Part shown: positions 7,432-13,937 of the stretch, one piece after another
Layout of the letters: each line of letters starts with the position of its first letter
How positions within the stretch are numbered: the first letter of the stretch is position 1
Source of the DNA: JAYQPQ01 sp038145405
GTDB lineage: Bacteria; Pseudomonadota; Gammaproteobacteria; Pseudomonadales; GM7GCV1
DNA length: 14,831 bases
Direction: 5' to 3'
NCBI GenBank assembly: GCA_038145405.1
Contig: JAYQPQ010000046.1
Location: forward strand, 1 to 14,831
The notes under the pieces: generated by a model
Told to the model about the DNA's origin: nothing
The model's input: only the letters and a program-made list of their open reading frames with translations
The model's database searches: none
Program-made: the position numbers and the translations under genes

Positions 7432-8286
7432 CTAATCGAAGACGATGGTCTTGTTGCCGTGAATCACGACTTTATCTTGCAGATGGGCGCGAAGGCCACG
7501 CGCCAGCACCATCTTTTCGCAGTCTTTGCCCTTGCGCACCAGATCTTCCAGGGTGTCGCGATGGGTGATGCGGACTACGTCCTGCTCGATGATGGGACCC
7601 GCATCGAGATCCTCCGTTACATAGTGGCAGGTAGCGCCGATCAGTTTGACGCCGCGCTGTGCCGCCTGATGGTAGGGCTTGGCGCCGGCAAAGGAAGGCA
7701 GAAAGCTGTGGTGGATATTGATGACCTTGCCGCGCATGCGCAGACAGAGCTCCGCCGGCAATATCTGCATGTAGCGCGCCAGTACCACGGTGTCGCACTG
7801 GTACTGTTGCCAGGTGGCTTCAATCTGCGCAAAGGCTTCGGCGCGGTTATCCGCCGGCACCGGAATGTGGTGAAAGGGAATGCCGTACCACTCCACCATG
7901 GACTGCAGGTCGCGGTGGTTGGAAATGACGCAGGGAATTTCGCAGTCCAGCTCTCCGGCCTGCCAGCGGTGCAGCAGATCGGCCAGGCAGTGCGACTCCT
8001 TGCTGGCCATTAGGGCGACGCGGTGGGGTTCCGCGGAATCGCGAATAAACCACTCCATGTCGAATTCCTTCGCCACCGGGGCAAAGATCTTGCGCAGGGT
8101 TTCCACGTCAAAGGGCAGGGAGTCGGCACGAATTTCCTGGCGCGAAAAGAACCAGCCGGACTCGGGGTCCGAGTGCTGGCCTGCATCGCTGATCCAGCCG
8201 TTATAGGTGGCGATGAGATTGGTCACTTTGGCGATGATGCCGCTGCGGTCCGGACTGGCAGTCAGCAGTCGATAGGTTCGGGTCAT
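7432..8286 (-). CDS. purU: Formyltetrahydrofolate deformylase
   Basis: PurU hydrolyses 10-formyl-THF to THF and formate, balancing one-carbon pools and supplying formate to PurT in purine synthesis. The 284-residue protein has an N-terminal ACT domain (about 5-85, RLLTASPDRSGIIAKVTNLI) and a C-terminal formyltransferase domain (about 88-280). The active-site region reads NIHHSFLPSFAGAKPYHQA, with Asn190 and His192/193, and HYVTEDLDAGPIIEQDV with Asp228; these features separate it from PurN. E. coli PurU is 280 residues. Its ATG overlaps the purD stop as ATGA (8283-8286), so translation is probably coupled to purD. A linked purU after purD makes biochemical sense because GAR, the PurD product, is formylated by PurN or PurT. 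Confidence 0.97.
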   Translation of the reverse strand: MTRTYRLLTASPDRSGIIAKVTNLIATYNGWISDAGQHSDPESGWFFSRQEIRADSLPFDVETLRKIFAPVAKEFDMEWFIRDSAEPHRVALMASKESHCLADLLHRWQAGELDCEIPCVISNHRDLQSMVEWYGIPFHHIPVPADNRAEAFAQIEATWQQYQCDTVVLARYMQILPAELCLRMRGKVINIHHSFLPSFAGAKPYHQAAQRGVKLIGATCHYVTEDLDAGPIIEQDVVRITHRDTLEDLVRKGKDCEKMVLARGLRAHLQDKVVIHGNKTIVFD

Positions 8287-9572
8287 GCGTGTTGCTCGCG
8301 GGCGATGGCGCGATAGCCGATGTCGCGTCGCAGTGTCATGCCATCCCAGTGAATGGCATCGGCCAGTTCATAGGCGCTGTGCTGGGCCGTCTGCACGTCG
8401 GGTCCCAATGCTGTGGCGCACAGCACCCGGCCGCCGGCGGTGACCACCTGGCCATCCCGGGTCTGGGTGCCGGCGTGAAAGACTTTCCTGTCTTCGCCCT
8501 TGGCTTGCTCCAACCCGCTAATGGGCTGACCCTTGGCATAGTTGCCGGGGTAGCCGCCTGCCGCCAGCACGACGCCGAGCGCGGGGCGGGGGTCCCAGCG
8601 GGCCTGTTCTGCTGCCAGGCGATGTTCGATCGCGGCCAGGCAATGGGCCACCAGATCGGACTGCATACGCATCAGTACCGGTTGCGTCTCTGGATCGCCG
8701 AAGCGGCAGTTGAATTCGATGACCCGTGGGTTGCCCTGGCTGTCGATCATCAGGCCGGCATAGAGAAAGCCGCTATAGCGGTTGCCCTCGGCAGCCATGG
8801 CCAGCAAGGTGGGCCGCATAACCTGATCCATGATGCGCCGGTGAACCTGGTCGGTCACTACTGGTGCCGGAGAATAGGCACCCATGCCGCCGGTATTGGG
8901 GCCGGTGTCGCCATCGCCGATGCGCTTGTGGTCCTGGCTGCTGGCCATCGGCAGAATATCCTCGCCGTCGCAGATGGCGATAAAGCTGGCTTCTTCACCC
9001 TGCAGAAACTCCTCGATAACCACGCGTGCGCCGGCTTCGCCAAAGGCATTGCCGGAGAGCATGTCGCGCACCGCCGCCTTCGCCTGCTCTGGGGTCTCGG
9101 CGACAATCACGCCCTTGCCGGCGGCCAGGCCATCCGCCTTGACCACGATGGGTGCGCCCTGACTGTCCAGATAGGCCAGCGCAGCGTCGACTTCGGTAAA
9201 GGACTGGTAGGCGGCGGTGGGAATGGCATGACGTGCCAGAAAATCCTTGGTGAAGGCTTTCGAGCCTTCCAGCTGGGCAGCCTGCCGGGTAGGCCCGAAA
9301 ATGGGCAGGCCGCGGGCGTCAAAATAGTCCACGATGCCCGCTACCAGAGGTGCCTCGGGGCCGACGATAGTCAAACCCACCTGGTTGCGTGTACAGAATT
9401 CGGCCAGAGCCGCGAAGTCCAGCGGATCGATGGCGACATTCTCCACGCCGGGTTCAAGCGCCGTGCCGGCATTGCCGGGAGCGACATAGACGCGGTCGGC
9501 CAGCGGGCTTTGGGCGGCTTTCCAGGCGAGCGCATGTTCGCGTCCACCCGCACCAATAATGAGTATGTTCAT
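8283..9572 (-). CDS. purD: Phosphoribosylamine-glycine ligase (GAR synthetase)
   Basis: PurD joins phosphoribosylamine and glycine with ATP to give GAR, the second step of purine synthesis. The 429-residue length equals E. coli PurD. It has the N-terminal domain (NILIIGAGGREHALAWK, then VGPEAPLVAGIVD and FGPTRQAAQLEGSKAFTKDFL), the central ATP-grasp domain (PIVVKADGLAAGKGVIVAE, GPNTGGMGAYSPAPV) and the metal/substrate motif VIEFNCRFGDPETQPVL, followed by the C-terminal barrel. ATG 9572 is the only sensible start; no strong ribosome binding site is seen. It appears to have its own promoter at 9600-9628 and is followed by the overlapping purU. In many relatives purD directly follows purH; here a gene of unknown function lies between them. 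Confidence 0.98.
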   Translation of the reverse strand: MNILIIGAGGREHALAWKAAQSPLADRVYVAPGNAGTALEPGVENVAIDPLDFAALAEFCTRNQVGLTIVGPEAPLVAGIVDYFDARGLPIFGPTRQAAQLEGSKAFTKDFLARHAIPTAAYQSFTEVDAALAYLDSQGAPIVVKADGLAAGKGVIVAETPEQAKAAVRDMLSGNAFGEAGARVVIEEFLQGEEASFIAICDGEDILPMASSQDHKRIGDGDTGPNTGGMGAYSPAPVVTDQVHRRIMDQVMRPTLLAMAAEGNRYSGFLYAGLMIDSQGNPRVIEFNCRFGDPETQPVLMRMQSDLVAHCLAAIEHRLAAEQARWDPRPALGVVLAAGGYPGNYAKGQPISGLEQAKGEDRKVFHAGTQTRDGQVVTAGGRVLCATALGPDVQTAQHSAYELADAIHWDGMTLRRDIGYRAIAREQHA

Positions 9573-9599
9573 CCGGCGGTCATCTGAGTAAAGCGGGCC

Positions 9600-9628
9600 A
9601 TTATAGGGGCTGACCTGAACGCGGTTAA
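9600..9628 (-). promoter_or_regulatory. Sigma70 promoter for purD-purU
   Basis: On the minus strand a perfect -10 TATAAT (9600-9605) is preceded by 17 bases and a -35 TTAACC (9623-9628, four of six consensus bases). Transcription would start near 9593, about 20 bases before the purD ATG. No PurR-like operator was recognised here. The promoter lets purD-purU be expressed separately from the upstream fis-purH unit. Confidence 0.7.
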
Positions 9629-9641
9629 CCCCCGGGTCCGG

Positions 9642-10100
9642 TCACATATCGTTCCAGCGCTCTCCCGACATGACCATGCGCATTAACTCATGGGTTTCGA
9701 GTGACGCCAGGTTTTTGAAAAGTTCCTCGAGGCGCTCCGACTTGGCGTTTTGCGCCAGCTCGCGATAGAGCTCGATCAGCTTCTGATGGGCCGCCACCGT
9801 GGTCTGCAGAATCTGCTCGGTACCCATGGCAGTGAAATCCATCATCTGCTTCATGCTGGCGGCGAAGGGGTTCTTGTCCAGATAATTGCGCGTCCAGCTG
9901 TCCAGTTGCTCGACATGGTCGTCCTTCTCATAGCGCGCAATGGTTTCGGCCAGGCGCTCCTCATGTTCGGCGATGTAGTCGAGCAGCAGGCGAGAGCGCT
10001 CGTCTTCAGTGGCCTCCGACGATTCGCGATAGATGCGCGAGAGCTCCTGGTGCAGGCGGCGGTTCCAGTCCAGGATGTCCTTGATGGTTTCGATGCTCAT
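9642..10100 (-). CDS. Uncharacterised helical protein between purH and purD
   Basis: I do not recognise a function for this 152-residue acidic, all-helical soluble protein without signal peptide or membrane segment. It looks like a four-helix bundle. Helix 1 holds WNRRLHQELSRIYRE (His17), helix 2 LLLDYIAEHEERLAETIARYE (Glu45-His46-Glu47-Glu48), helix 3 TVAAHQKLIELYRELA (His105, Glu110, Glu114) and helix 4 LASLETHELMRMVMSGE (Glu135, His137, Glu138). A His plus nearby Glu in each helix is reminiscent of ferritin-like or hemerythrin-like metal-binding bundles, but the canonical ExxH pairs are absent, so metal binding is only a guess. I recall similar short proteins containing LLLDYLAEHE in other marine gammaproteobacteria, without an experimentally supported function. 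It lies 52 bases after purH in the same direction, and its ribosome binding site is inside a hairpin. Confidence 0.85.
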   Translation of the reverse strand: MSIETIKDILDWNRRLHQELSRIYRESSEATEDERSRLLLDYIAEHEERLAETIARYEKDDHVEQLDSWTRNYLDKNPFAASMKQMMDFTAMGTEQILQTTVAAHQKLIELYRELAQNAKSERLEELFKNLASLETHELMRMVMSGERWNDM

Positions 10101-10101
10101 G

Positions 10102-10125
10102 GGCTTCCCCCCTTGTGGAGAAGCC
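10102..10125 (-). promoter_or_regulatory. Hairpin covering the ribosome binding site of the 152-aa gene
   Basis: In the minus-strand RNA, GGCUUCUCC pairs with GGGGAAGCC in a nine-pair stem with one G-U wobble and a six-base loop. The 3' arm contains the only purine-rich ribosome binding sequence and ends one base before the AUG at 10098-10100. There is no T run after it, so it is not a standard terminator. It could restrict translation of this gene or trim or stabilise the purH message. Confidence 0.55.
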
Positions 10126-10152
10126 GATTATGGCACGGGCGTGGCTGCTGCC

Positions 10153-11724
10153 CTAGTGACGGAAATGGCGCATGCCGGTAAACACCATAACCATCTGGTG
10201 TTCATCGGCGGCGGCGATCACCTCGTCGTCGCGAATCGACCCGCCCGGCTGAATGACACAGGATACGCCAACCGCTGCCGCGTTATCGATACCGTCGCGG
10301 AAGGGAAAGAAGGCATCCGATGCCATGACCGAGCCGCGCACATCCAGCTTAGCGTGCTCTGCCTTAATGGCGGCAATGCGCGCGGAGTTAACGCGGCTCA
10401 TCTGACCGGCGCCGACACCAAGGGTGCGCTGACCCTTGCCATAGACAATGGCGTTGGATTTGACGAATTTGGCGACCTTCCAGGTGAACAGCATGTCGCG
10501 CAGCTCGGATTCGCTGGGTTGCCTTTTGCTAACCACTTTCAGATCACTGCTATCCACCATGCCCAGGTCGCGGTCCTGCAGCAGCAGGCCACCGGAGACG
10601 CGTTTGTAATCCATGCCCGTGGTCAGTCCGCTCCAATTGCCGGTCACCAGTACGCGGACGTTCGGCTTGGTAGCCAGCACCGATTTGGCATCTGCGGTGA
10701 GACTGGGGGCAACAATGACTTCGACAAATTGGCGCTCGACGATGGCCTGGGCCAGGTCGGCGTCGAGTTCTCGGTTGATGGCGATAATGCCGCCGAAAGC
10801 CGATTCCGGGTCGGTGGCGAAGGCGGCATCGTAAGCCGTCAGCAAGGTGTCGCCGATGGCAGCGCCACAGGGGTTGGCGTGCTTGACGATGACGCAGGCG
10901 GGCTCGGCGAATTGCTTGACGCATTCGAGGGCGGCGTCGGTGTCGGCGATGTTGTTGAACGACAGGGCTTTACCCTGAACCTGTTGCGCCGACGCCACGC
11001 AGGGCTCGGTTTGGTTGTCCTCGCGGTAAAAGGCCGCGCGCTGGTGCGGGTTTTCGCCGTAGCGCAGATCTTGCACTTTGTTGAACTGCAAATTCAGCGT
11101 ACGCGGAAAATCCTCGGTGCCCGGCTGCACCAGCGTGCCAAAATGGTTGGCAATGGCAGCGTCGTAGGCAGCGGTGTGCTCAAAGGCCTTTACTGCGAGC
11201 TGAAAGCGTGTTTCGTAGCTGAGCTTGCCCTGCTGCTCCCGGAGTTCGGCGAGGATAGTGGGGTAATCGGCGCTCTGGACCAGAATAGCGACGTCGGCGT
11301 GATTCTTGGCAGCGGCGCGCACCATGGTCGGGCCGCCGATGTCGATATTCTCAATGGCGTCTTCCAGCGATGCGCCGGACTTGGCAATGGTTTCGCGGAA
11401 CGGGTAGAGGTTCACCACGACCAGATCGATGGGCAGAATGTTCTGCTCGGCCATGACGGCAGCGTCCTGTTCGCGTCGACCCAGAATGCCACCGTGAATT
11501 TTCGGGTGCAGTGTTTTCACTCGACCATCCATGATTTCGGGCGAGCCGGTATAGGACGATACTTCGGTGACGGCAATCCCTTCGCTTTGCAGCAGCTTGT
11601 AGGTGCCACCAGTGGAGAGCAGTTCGATGTCGAACTCGCGCAGAGCCCTGGCAAAGTCAACCAGGCCGGTCTTGTCTGAAACGCTGAGCAATGCCCGGCG
11701 CAGAGGTTTCAGTTGCGTCTTCAT
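10153..11724 (-). CDS. purH: Bifunctional AICAR transformylase / IMP cyclohydrolase
   Basis: PurH carries out the last two steps of IMP synthesis: formyl transfer from 10-formyl-THF to AICAR, then ring closure. The 523-residue protein (E. coli 529) begins with the MGS-like cyclohydrolase domain (LLSVSDKTGLVDFARAL, STGGTYKLL, then GRVKTLHPKIHGGILGRR at about 68-84). The transformylase domain contains LRYGENPHQRAAFY, the catalytic Lys281-His282 in VIVKHANPCGAA, and SDAFFPFRDGIDNAAAVGV near the C-terminus. It starts two bases after the fis stop codon (TAA-CC-ATG), with AAGGAA about 20 bases upstream inside fis, so expression is tied to fis and dusB. This ties purine synthesis to growth-rate control. 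The next gene downstream is of unknown function, then purD. Confidence 0.98.
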   Translation of the reverse strand: MKTQLKPLRRALLSVSDKTGLVDFARALREFDIELLSTGGTYKLLQSEGIAVTEVSSYTGSPEIMDGRVKTLHPKIHGGILGRREQDAAVMAEQNILPIDLVVVNLYPFRETIAKSGASLEDAIENIDIGGPTMVRAAAKNHADVAILVQSADYPTILAELREQQGKLSYETRFQLAVKAFEHTAAYDAAIANHFGTLVQPGTEDFPRTLNLQFNKVQDLRYGENPHQRAAFYREDNQTEPCVASAQQVQGKALSFNNIADTDAALECVKQFAEPACVIVKHANPCGAAIGDTLLTAYDAAFATDPESAFGGIIAINRELDADLAQAIVERQFVEVIVAPSLTADAKSVLATKPNVRVLVTGNWSGLTTGMDYKRVSGGLLLQDRDLGMVDSSDLKVVSKRQPSESELRDMLFTWKVAKFVKSNAIVYGKGQRTLGVGAGQMSRVNSARIAAIKAEHAKLDVRGSVMASDAFFPFRDGIDNAAAVGVSCVIQPGGSIRDDEVIAAADEHQMVMVFTGMRHFRH

Positions 11725-11726
11725 GG

Positions 11727-12017
11727 TTAGATCAGTTTGTATTCCTTGAGTTTTTTACGCAGGGTGCCGCGGTTAAGACCGAGGATTTCGGCGGCCTGAC
11801 TTTGGTTGTCCCGAGTGTAGGCCATGACCACTTCGAGCATCGGACCTTCCACCTCGCGCATCACCAGAGCATAGAGATTGGTCGGCACTTCCTGCTCGAG
11901 GTCCAGGAAGTATTTCTGCAGCGACTGACGCGCACATTCACCCAGGGCCATGGGGCGCTGGTCTTTGCCCTTCTTACTCTTGCTGGTTTTTTTTTGGGGT
12001 GCGCGCAGGTTGCTCAT
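11727..12017 (-). CDS. fis: Nucleoid-associated DNA-bending protein Fis, with Lys-rich N-terminus
   Basis: This 96-residue protein (E. coli Fis has 98) is a homodimeric nucleoid protein and growth-phase regulator of rRNA and many other promoters. The C-terminal half is diagnostic: SLQKYFLDLEQEVPTNLYAL, PMLEVVMAYTRDNQSQAAEI, then the helix-turn-helix LGLNRGTLRKKLKEYKLI. The N-terminal 22 residues differ from the E. coli beta-hairpin arm: they are rich in lysine (QKKTSKSKKGK). The ATG overlaps the dusB stop as ATGA, and a GAGGAAG ribosome binding site lies at 12025-12031 inside dusB, supporting the long start. Met23 (11949-11951) is a possible but less likely internal start. Synthesis probably depends on the dusB-side promoter, as in the E. 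coli dusB-fis operon. Confidence 0.96.
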   Translation of the reverse strand: MSNLRAPQKKTSKSKKGKDQRPMALGECARQSLQKYFLDLEQEVPTNLYALVMREVEGPMLEVVMAYTRDNQSQAAEILGLNRGTLRKKLKEYKLI

Positions 12018-13003
12018 GCAGCCACTTCCTCGACGAGTGAATGAGCTTCCAGTACGACATCCAGAAGCTCGCGTTGTTGTTCGACAGAATCCAGTTGATT
12101 GAAACGGGCTTTCCAGGAGGGTGGTAGCCCGAGTTCATCAAGGTACCAGCCCATCTGCTTTCGTGCCAGTAGCGGACCCATGTAACTACCGTGGTATTGA
12201 TGCAAATCGTCCAGATGGGTGCGGATACTGTGATGAATTTCTGGCAGCCCGGGTTCGGCTGCCAGGGTATAACCGAGCGCACGCCCGATTTCGCGAAAGA
12301 TCCAGGGGCGACCCAGTGCAGCGCGACCGATCATCAGGCCGGCGGCTCCGGTTTCCTGTAATACATGACGGGCCTTGGCCGGCGAGTCGATATCGCCGTT
12401 GGCAATGACCGGAAGGGCCACTGCGCGGACGACCTCGGCAATGGTGTGGTACTCGGCCTGTCCCTGAAAACGACAGGCGCGCGTGCGTCCGTGAATGGTC
12501 AGTGCCGCCAGTCCGCGCGCCGCGGCCAGGCGCGCAATGGTGACTGCATTGCGGTGATCGGGATCCGAGCCTGTACGAATTTTGACCGTGACCGGAATGC
12601 TCACGCTGGCGACGACAGCGGCAAAGATCGCATCGACCAGAGCTTCATCGGCCAGCAGTGCACTGCCCGCTGCCCGACGGCAAACCTTCTTGGCCGGGCA
12701 GCCCATATTGATATCGATGATGCCGGCCCCGAGGGCTTCGGCCTGACGAGCTGCTTCGGCCAGCTGCGCCGGTTCTGAACCGGCAATCTGCACCGGTCGC
12801 GGCAGCGGGTCTTCGGCGTGGGGCAGACGACTGCGCGATTTGCGCGAGTCCCACAGGCGGGTGTCGGCGTTCAACATTTCGCCGGTCGCCATGCCGGCGC
12901 CCCACTGGCGTACGACCCGGCGAAAGGGCAGATCCGTGACGCCGGCCATGGGAGCCATGAACAGCGGTACGGGAATGGCGTAGGGTCCAATCTGGATGGG
13001 CAT
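12014..13003 (-). CDS. dusB: tRNA-dihydrouridine synthase B
   Basis: DusB is an FMN/NADPH enzyme that reduces specific uridines of tRNA D-loops. The 329-residue protein (E. coli 321) has a TIM-barrel domain starting PLFMAPMAGVTDLPFRRVV. The catalytic region is INMGCPAKKVCRRAAGSALL with Cys102, followed by VTVKIRTGSDPDHRN (Lys141), ALTIHGRTRACRFQG (His171, Arg173), VIANGDIDSP and LMIGRAALGRPWIFREIG for FMN phosphate binding. The C-terminal helical tRNA-binding domain carries LARKQMGWYLDELG. The combination with fis directly downstream (4-base overlap) identifies DusB rather than DusA or DusC. ATG 13003 matches the family start, although no ribosome binding site is visible. A strong promoter lies just upstream at 13035-13062. 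Confidence 0.97.
   Translation of the reverse strand: MPIQIGPYAIPVPLFMAPMAGVTDLPFRRVVRQWGAGMATGEMLNADTRLWDSRKSRSRLPHAEDPLPRPVQIAGSEPAQLAEAARQAEALGAGIIDINMGCPAKKVCRRAAGSALLADEALVDAIFAAVVASVSIPVTVKIRTGSDPDHRNAVTIARLAAARGLAALTIHGRTRACRFQGQAEYHTIAEVVRAVALPVIANGDIDSPAKARHVLQETGAAGLMIGRAALGRPWIFREIGRALGYTLAAEPGLPEIHHSIRTHLDDLHQYHGSYMGPLLARKQMGWYLDELGLPPSWKARFNQLDSVEQQRELLDVVLEAHSLVEEVAA
12025..12031 (-). promoter_or_regulatory. Ribosome binding site of fis inside dusB
   Basis: GAGGAAG on the minus strand lies about seven bases before the fis ATG and within the last dusB codons (Glu-Glu-Val). Together with the ATGA stop/start overlap (12014-12017) it decides the fis start and implies translational coupling to dusB. 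Confidence 0.75.
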
Positions 13004-13034
13004 GCAACTGGGTCGGGGTGGCGCCGGGACGCAG

Positions 13035-13062
13035 ATGATAGCGCCTCGGGCGCCGGGGTCAA
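13035..13062 (-). promoter_or_regulatory. Sigma70 promoter of dusB-fis-purH with GC-rich discriminator
   Basis: On the minus strand, -35 TTGACC (13057-13062) and -10 TATCAT (13035-13040) each match five of six consensus bases, with a 16-base spacer. The bases after the -10 (CTGCGTCCC) are GC-rich, the discriminator type linked to ppGpp/DksA and growth-rate control at the E. coli fis promoter. Transcription would start about 13028, leaving a leader of only about 25 bases. Regulation is inferred by analogy. Confidence 0.7.
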
Positions 13063-13068
13063 CGGCGA

Positions 13069-13935
13069 TCAGTCAGCGAGAGGAAAGATTGGCTCAAACT
13101 CATAGCTAACGGCGTCGCGACCTGGATCGAACAACTCCACTTCGATCTGCACGCGCTGCTGTGCTCCGATGTAGCGGCGCCCGCTGGCTTCGCTGCGCAA
13201 ATATTCCGACGGCGCCACCAGACGGCTAGCAATGAGTTCGCCACGCAGGTTCATAAAGCGAATGGCGAGCGACGGGTAGGGCTGTGGCAATGGGCCCTGG
13301 TTGCGCAATTCCAGTCGGGCCGTGAGTGCCTGCTGATAGGTAGTAGAGGGCAGGATCAGCCCGGACAGACTGAGATATTCCAAGTCGCGAAAGCCGCTCA
13401 GGGTGCAGAGCAACCAATTGCAGCGCTGGTTGAGCAACTCGCGGTACCAGCCCTGTTGCAGCAGTCCGGCGGGTTGCCACCACAGCGCCTGCAGTGGCAG
13501 CAGAAGCAGTCCGGCGATCACCAGCGTCGGCCACCAACGGCTTACGCGGCGTGGCGGCCGCTCGTCGGTCATCAGGGGGTAGAGATCTTGCTCTGCTGCC
13601 CAGGCTTCTGGTTCGTCTTCCCGGATTGCCGCGACATCGAACTCGTCTTCGCCACCATCCTCGTCATTCTCCTCCGCTGCAGTGAAAGCATCGGTCAGCG
13701 AACTATCCACCTCGGCTTCGGCATCCCAATCCGGCGCAGACGTTGCCTGGGGTGGCGGAGCAGGCAGGCTGTCGAACAGGTTTTTCTGCTCAACCAGGAA
13801 ATGCTCGCGCGCATCGAAGACGTTCAGACAGGCGCCGCAGCGCACCTTGCCACCGGCGGCGTCGAGCTGCATCGGCCCCAGGTGGAAGGAGGTGCGACAA
13901 TAGGGGCAGCGCGTGACGGAGGTGAACTCTGACAT
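13069..13935 (-). CDS. Zinc-ribbon membrane protein, MJ0042 finger / DUF3426
   Basis: This 288-residue protein has an N-terminal zinc ribbon with CxxC pairs Cys10/Cys13 and Cys33/Cys36 (VTRCPYCRTSFHL and GKVRCGACLNVF), the MJ0042 type. A Pro/Ala- and Asp/Glu-rich linker (about 55-125) follows, then one membrane helix at about 134-152 (WWPTLVIAGLLLLPLQALWW). The C-terminal DUF3426 domain (about 160-280) is probably periplasmic and beta-rich, resembling an FxLYD-like fold. The function of this family is unknown. It is commonly found between prmA and dusB in Pseudomonas-type genomes, and here it starts two bases after the prmA stop. The arrangement suggests a cytoplasmic zinc-finger sensor tethered to a periplasmic domain, but nothing shows a ligand or partner. 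Confidence 0.92.
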   Translation of the reverse strand: MSEFTSVTRCPYCRTSFHLGPMQLDAAGGKVRCGACLNVFDAREHFLVEQKNLFDSLPAPPPQATSAPDWDAEAEVDSSLTDAFTAAEENDEDGGEDEFDVAAIREDEPEAWAAEQDLYPLMTDERPPRRVSRWWPTLVIAGLLLLPLQALWWQPAGLLQQGWYRELLNQRCNWLLCTLSGFRDLEYLSLSGLILPSTTYQQALTARLELRNQGPLPQPYPSLAIRFMNLRGELIASRLVAPSEYLRSEASGRRYIGAQQRVQIEVELFDPGRDAVSYEFEPIFPLAD

Positions 13936-13937
13936 GC

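Noticed and set aside
8289..9587. 432-codon plus-strand frame opposite purD
   Set aside because: It is the codon-position shadow of purD and shows no domain, signal peptide or start signal of its own.
10127..10132. CATAAT as a -10 element for the 152-aa gene
   Set aside because: The hexamer is close to consensus, but no acceptable -35 lies 16-18 bases upstream. Read-through from purH is the simpler explanation.
10033..11679. 548-codon open frame on the plus strand opposite purH
   Set aside because: It is antisense to unmistakable purH over its whole length, with low-complexity Gly/His/Val-rich translation and no conserved motif.
13013..13056. Repeated GGCGCC palindromes between the DUF3426 gene and dusB as a terminator
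   Set aside because: They can pair, but no T run follows and they overlap the dusB promoter; GC-rich composition explains them.
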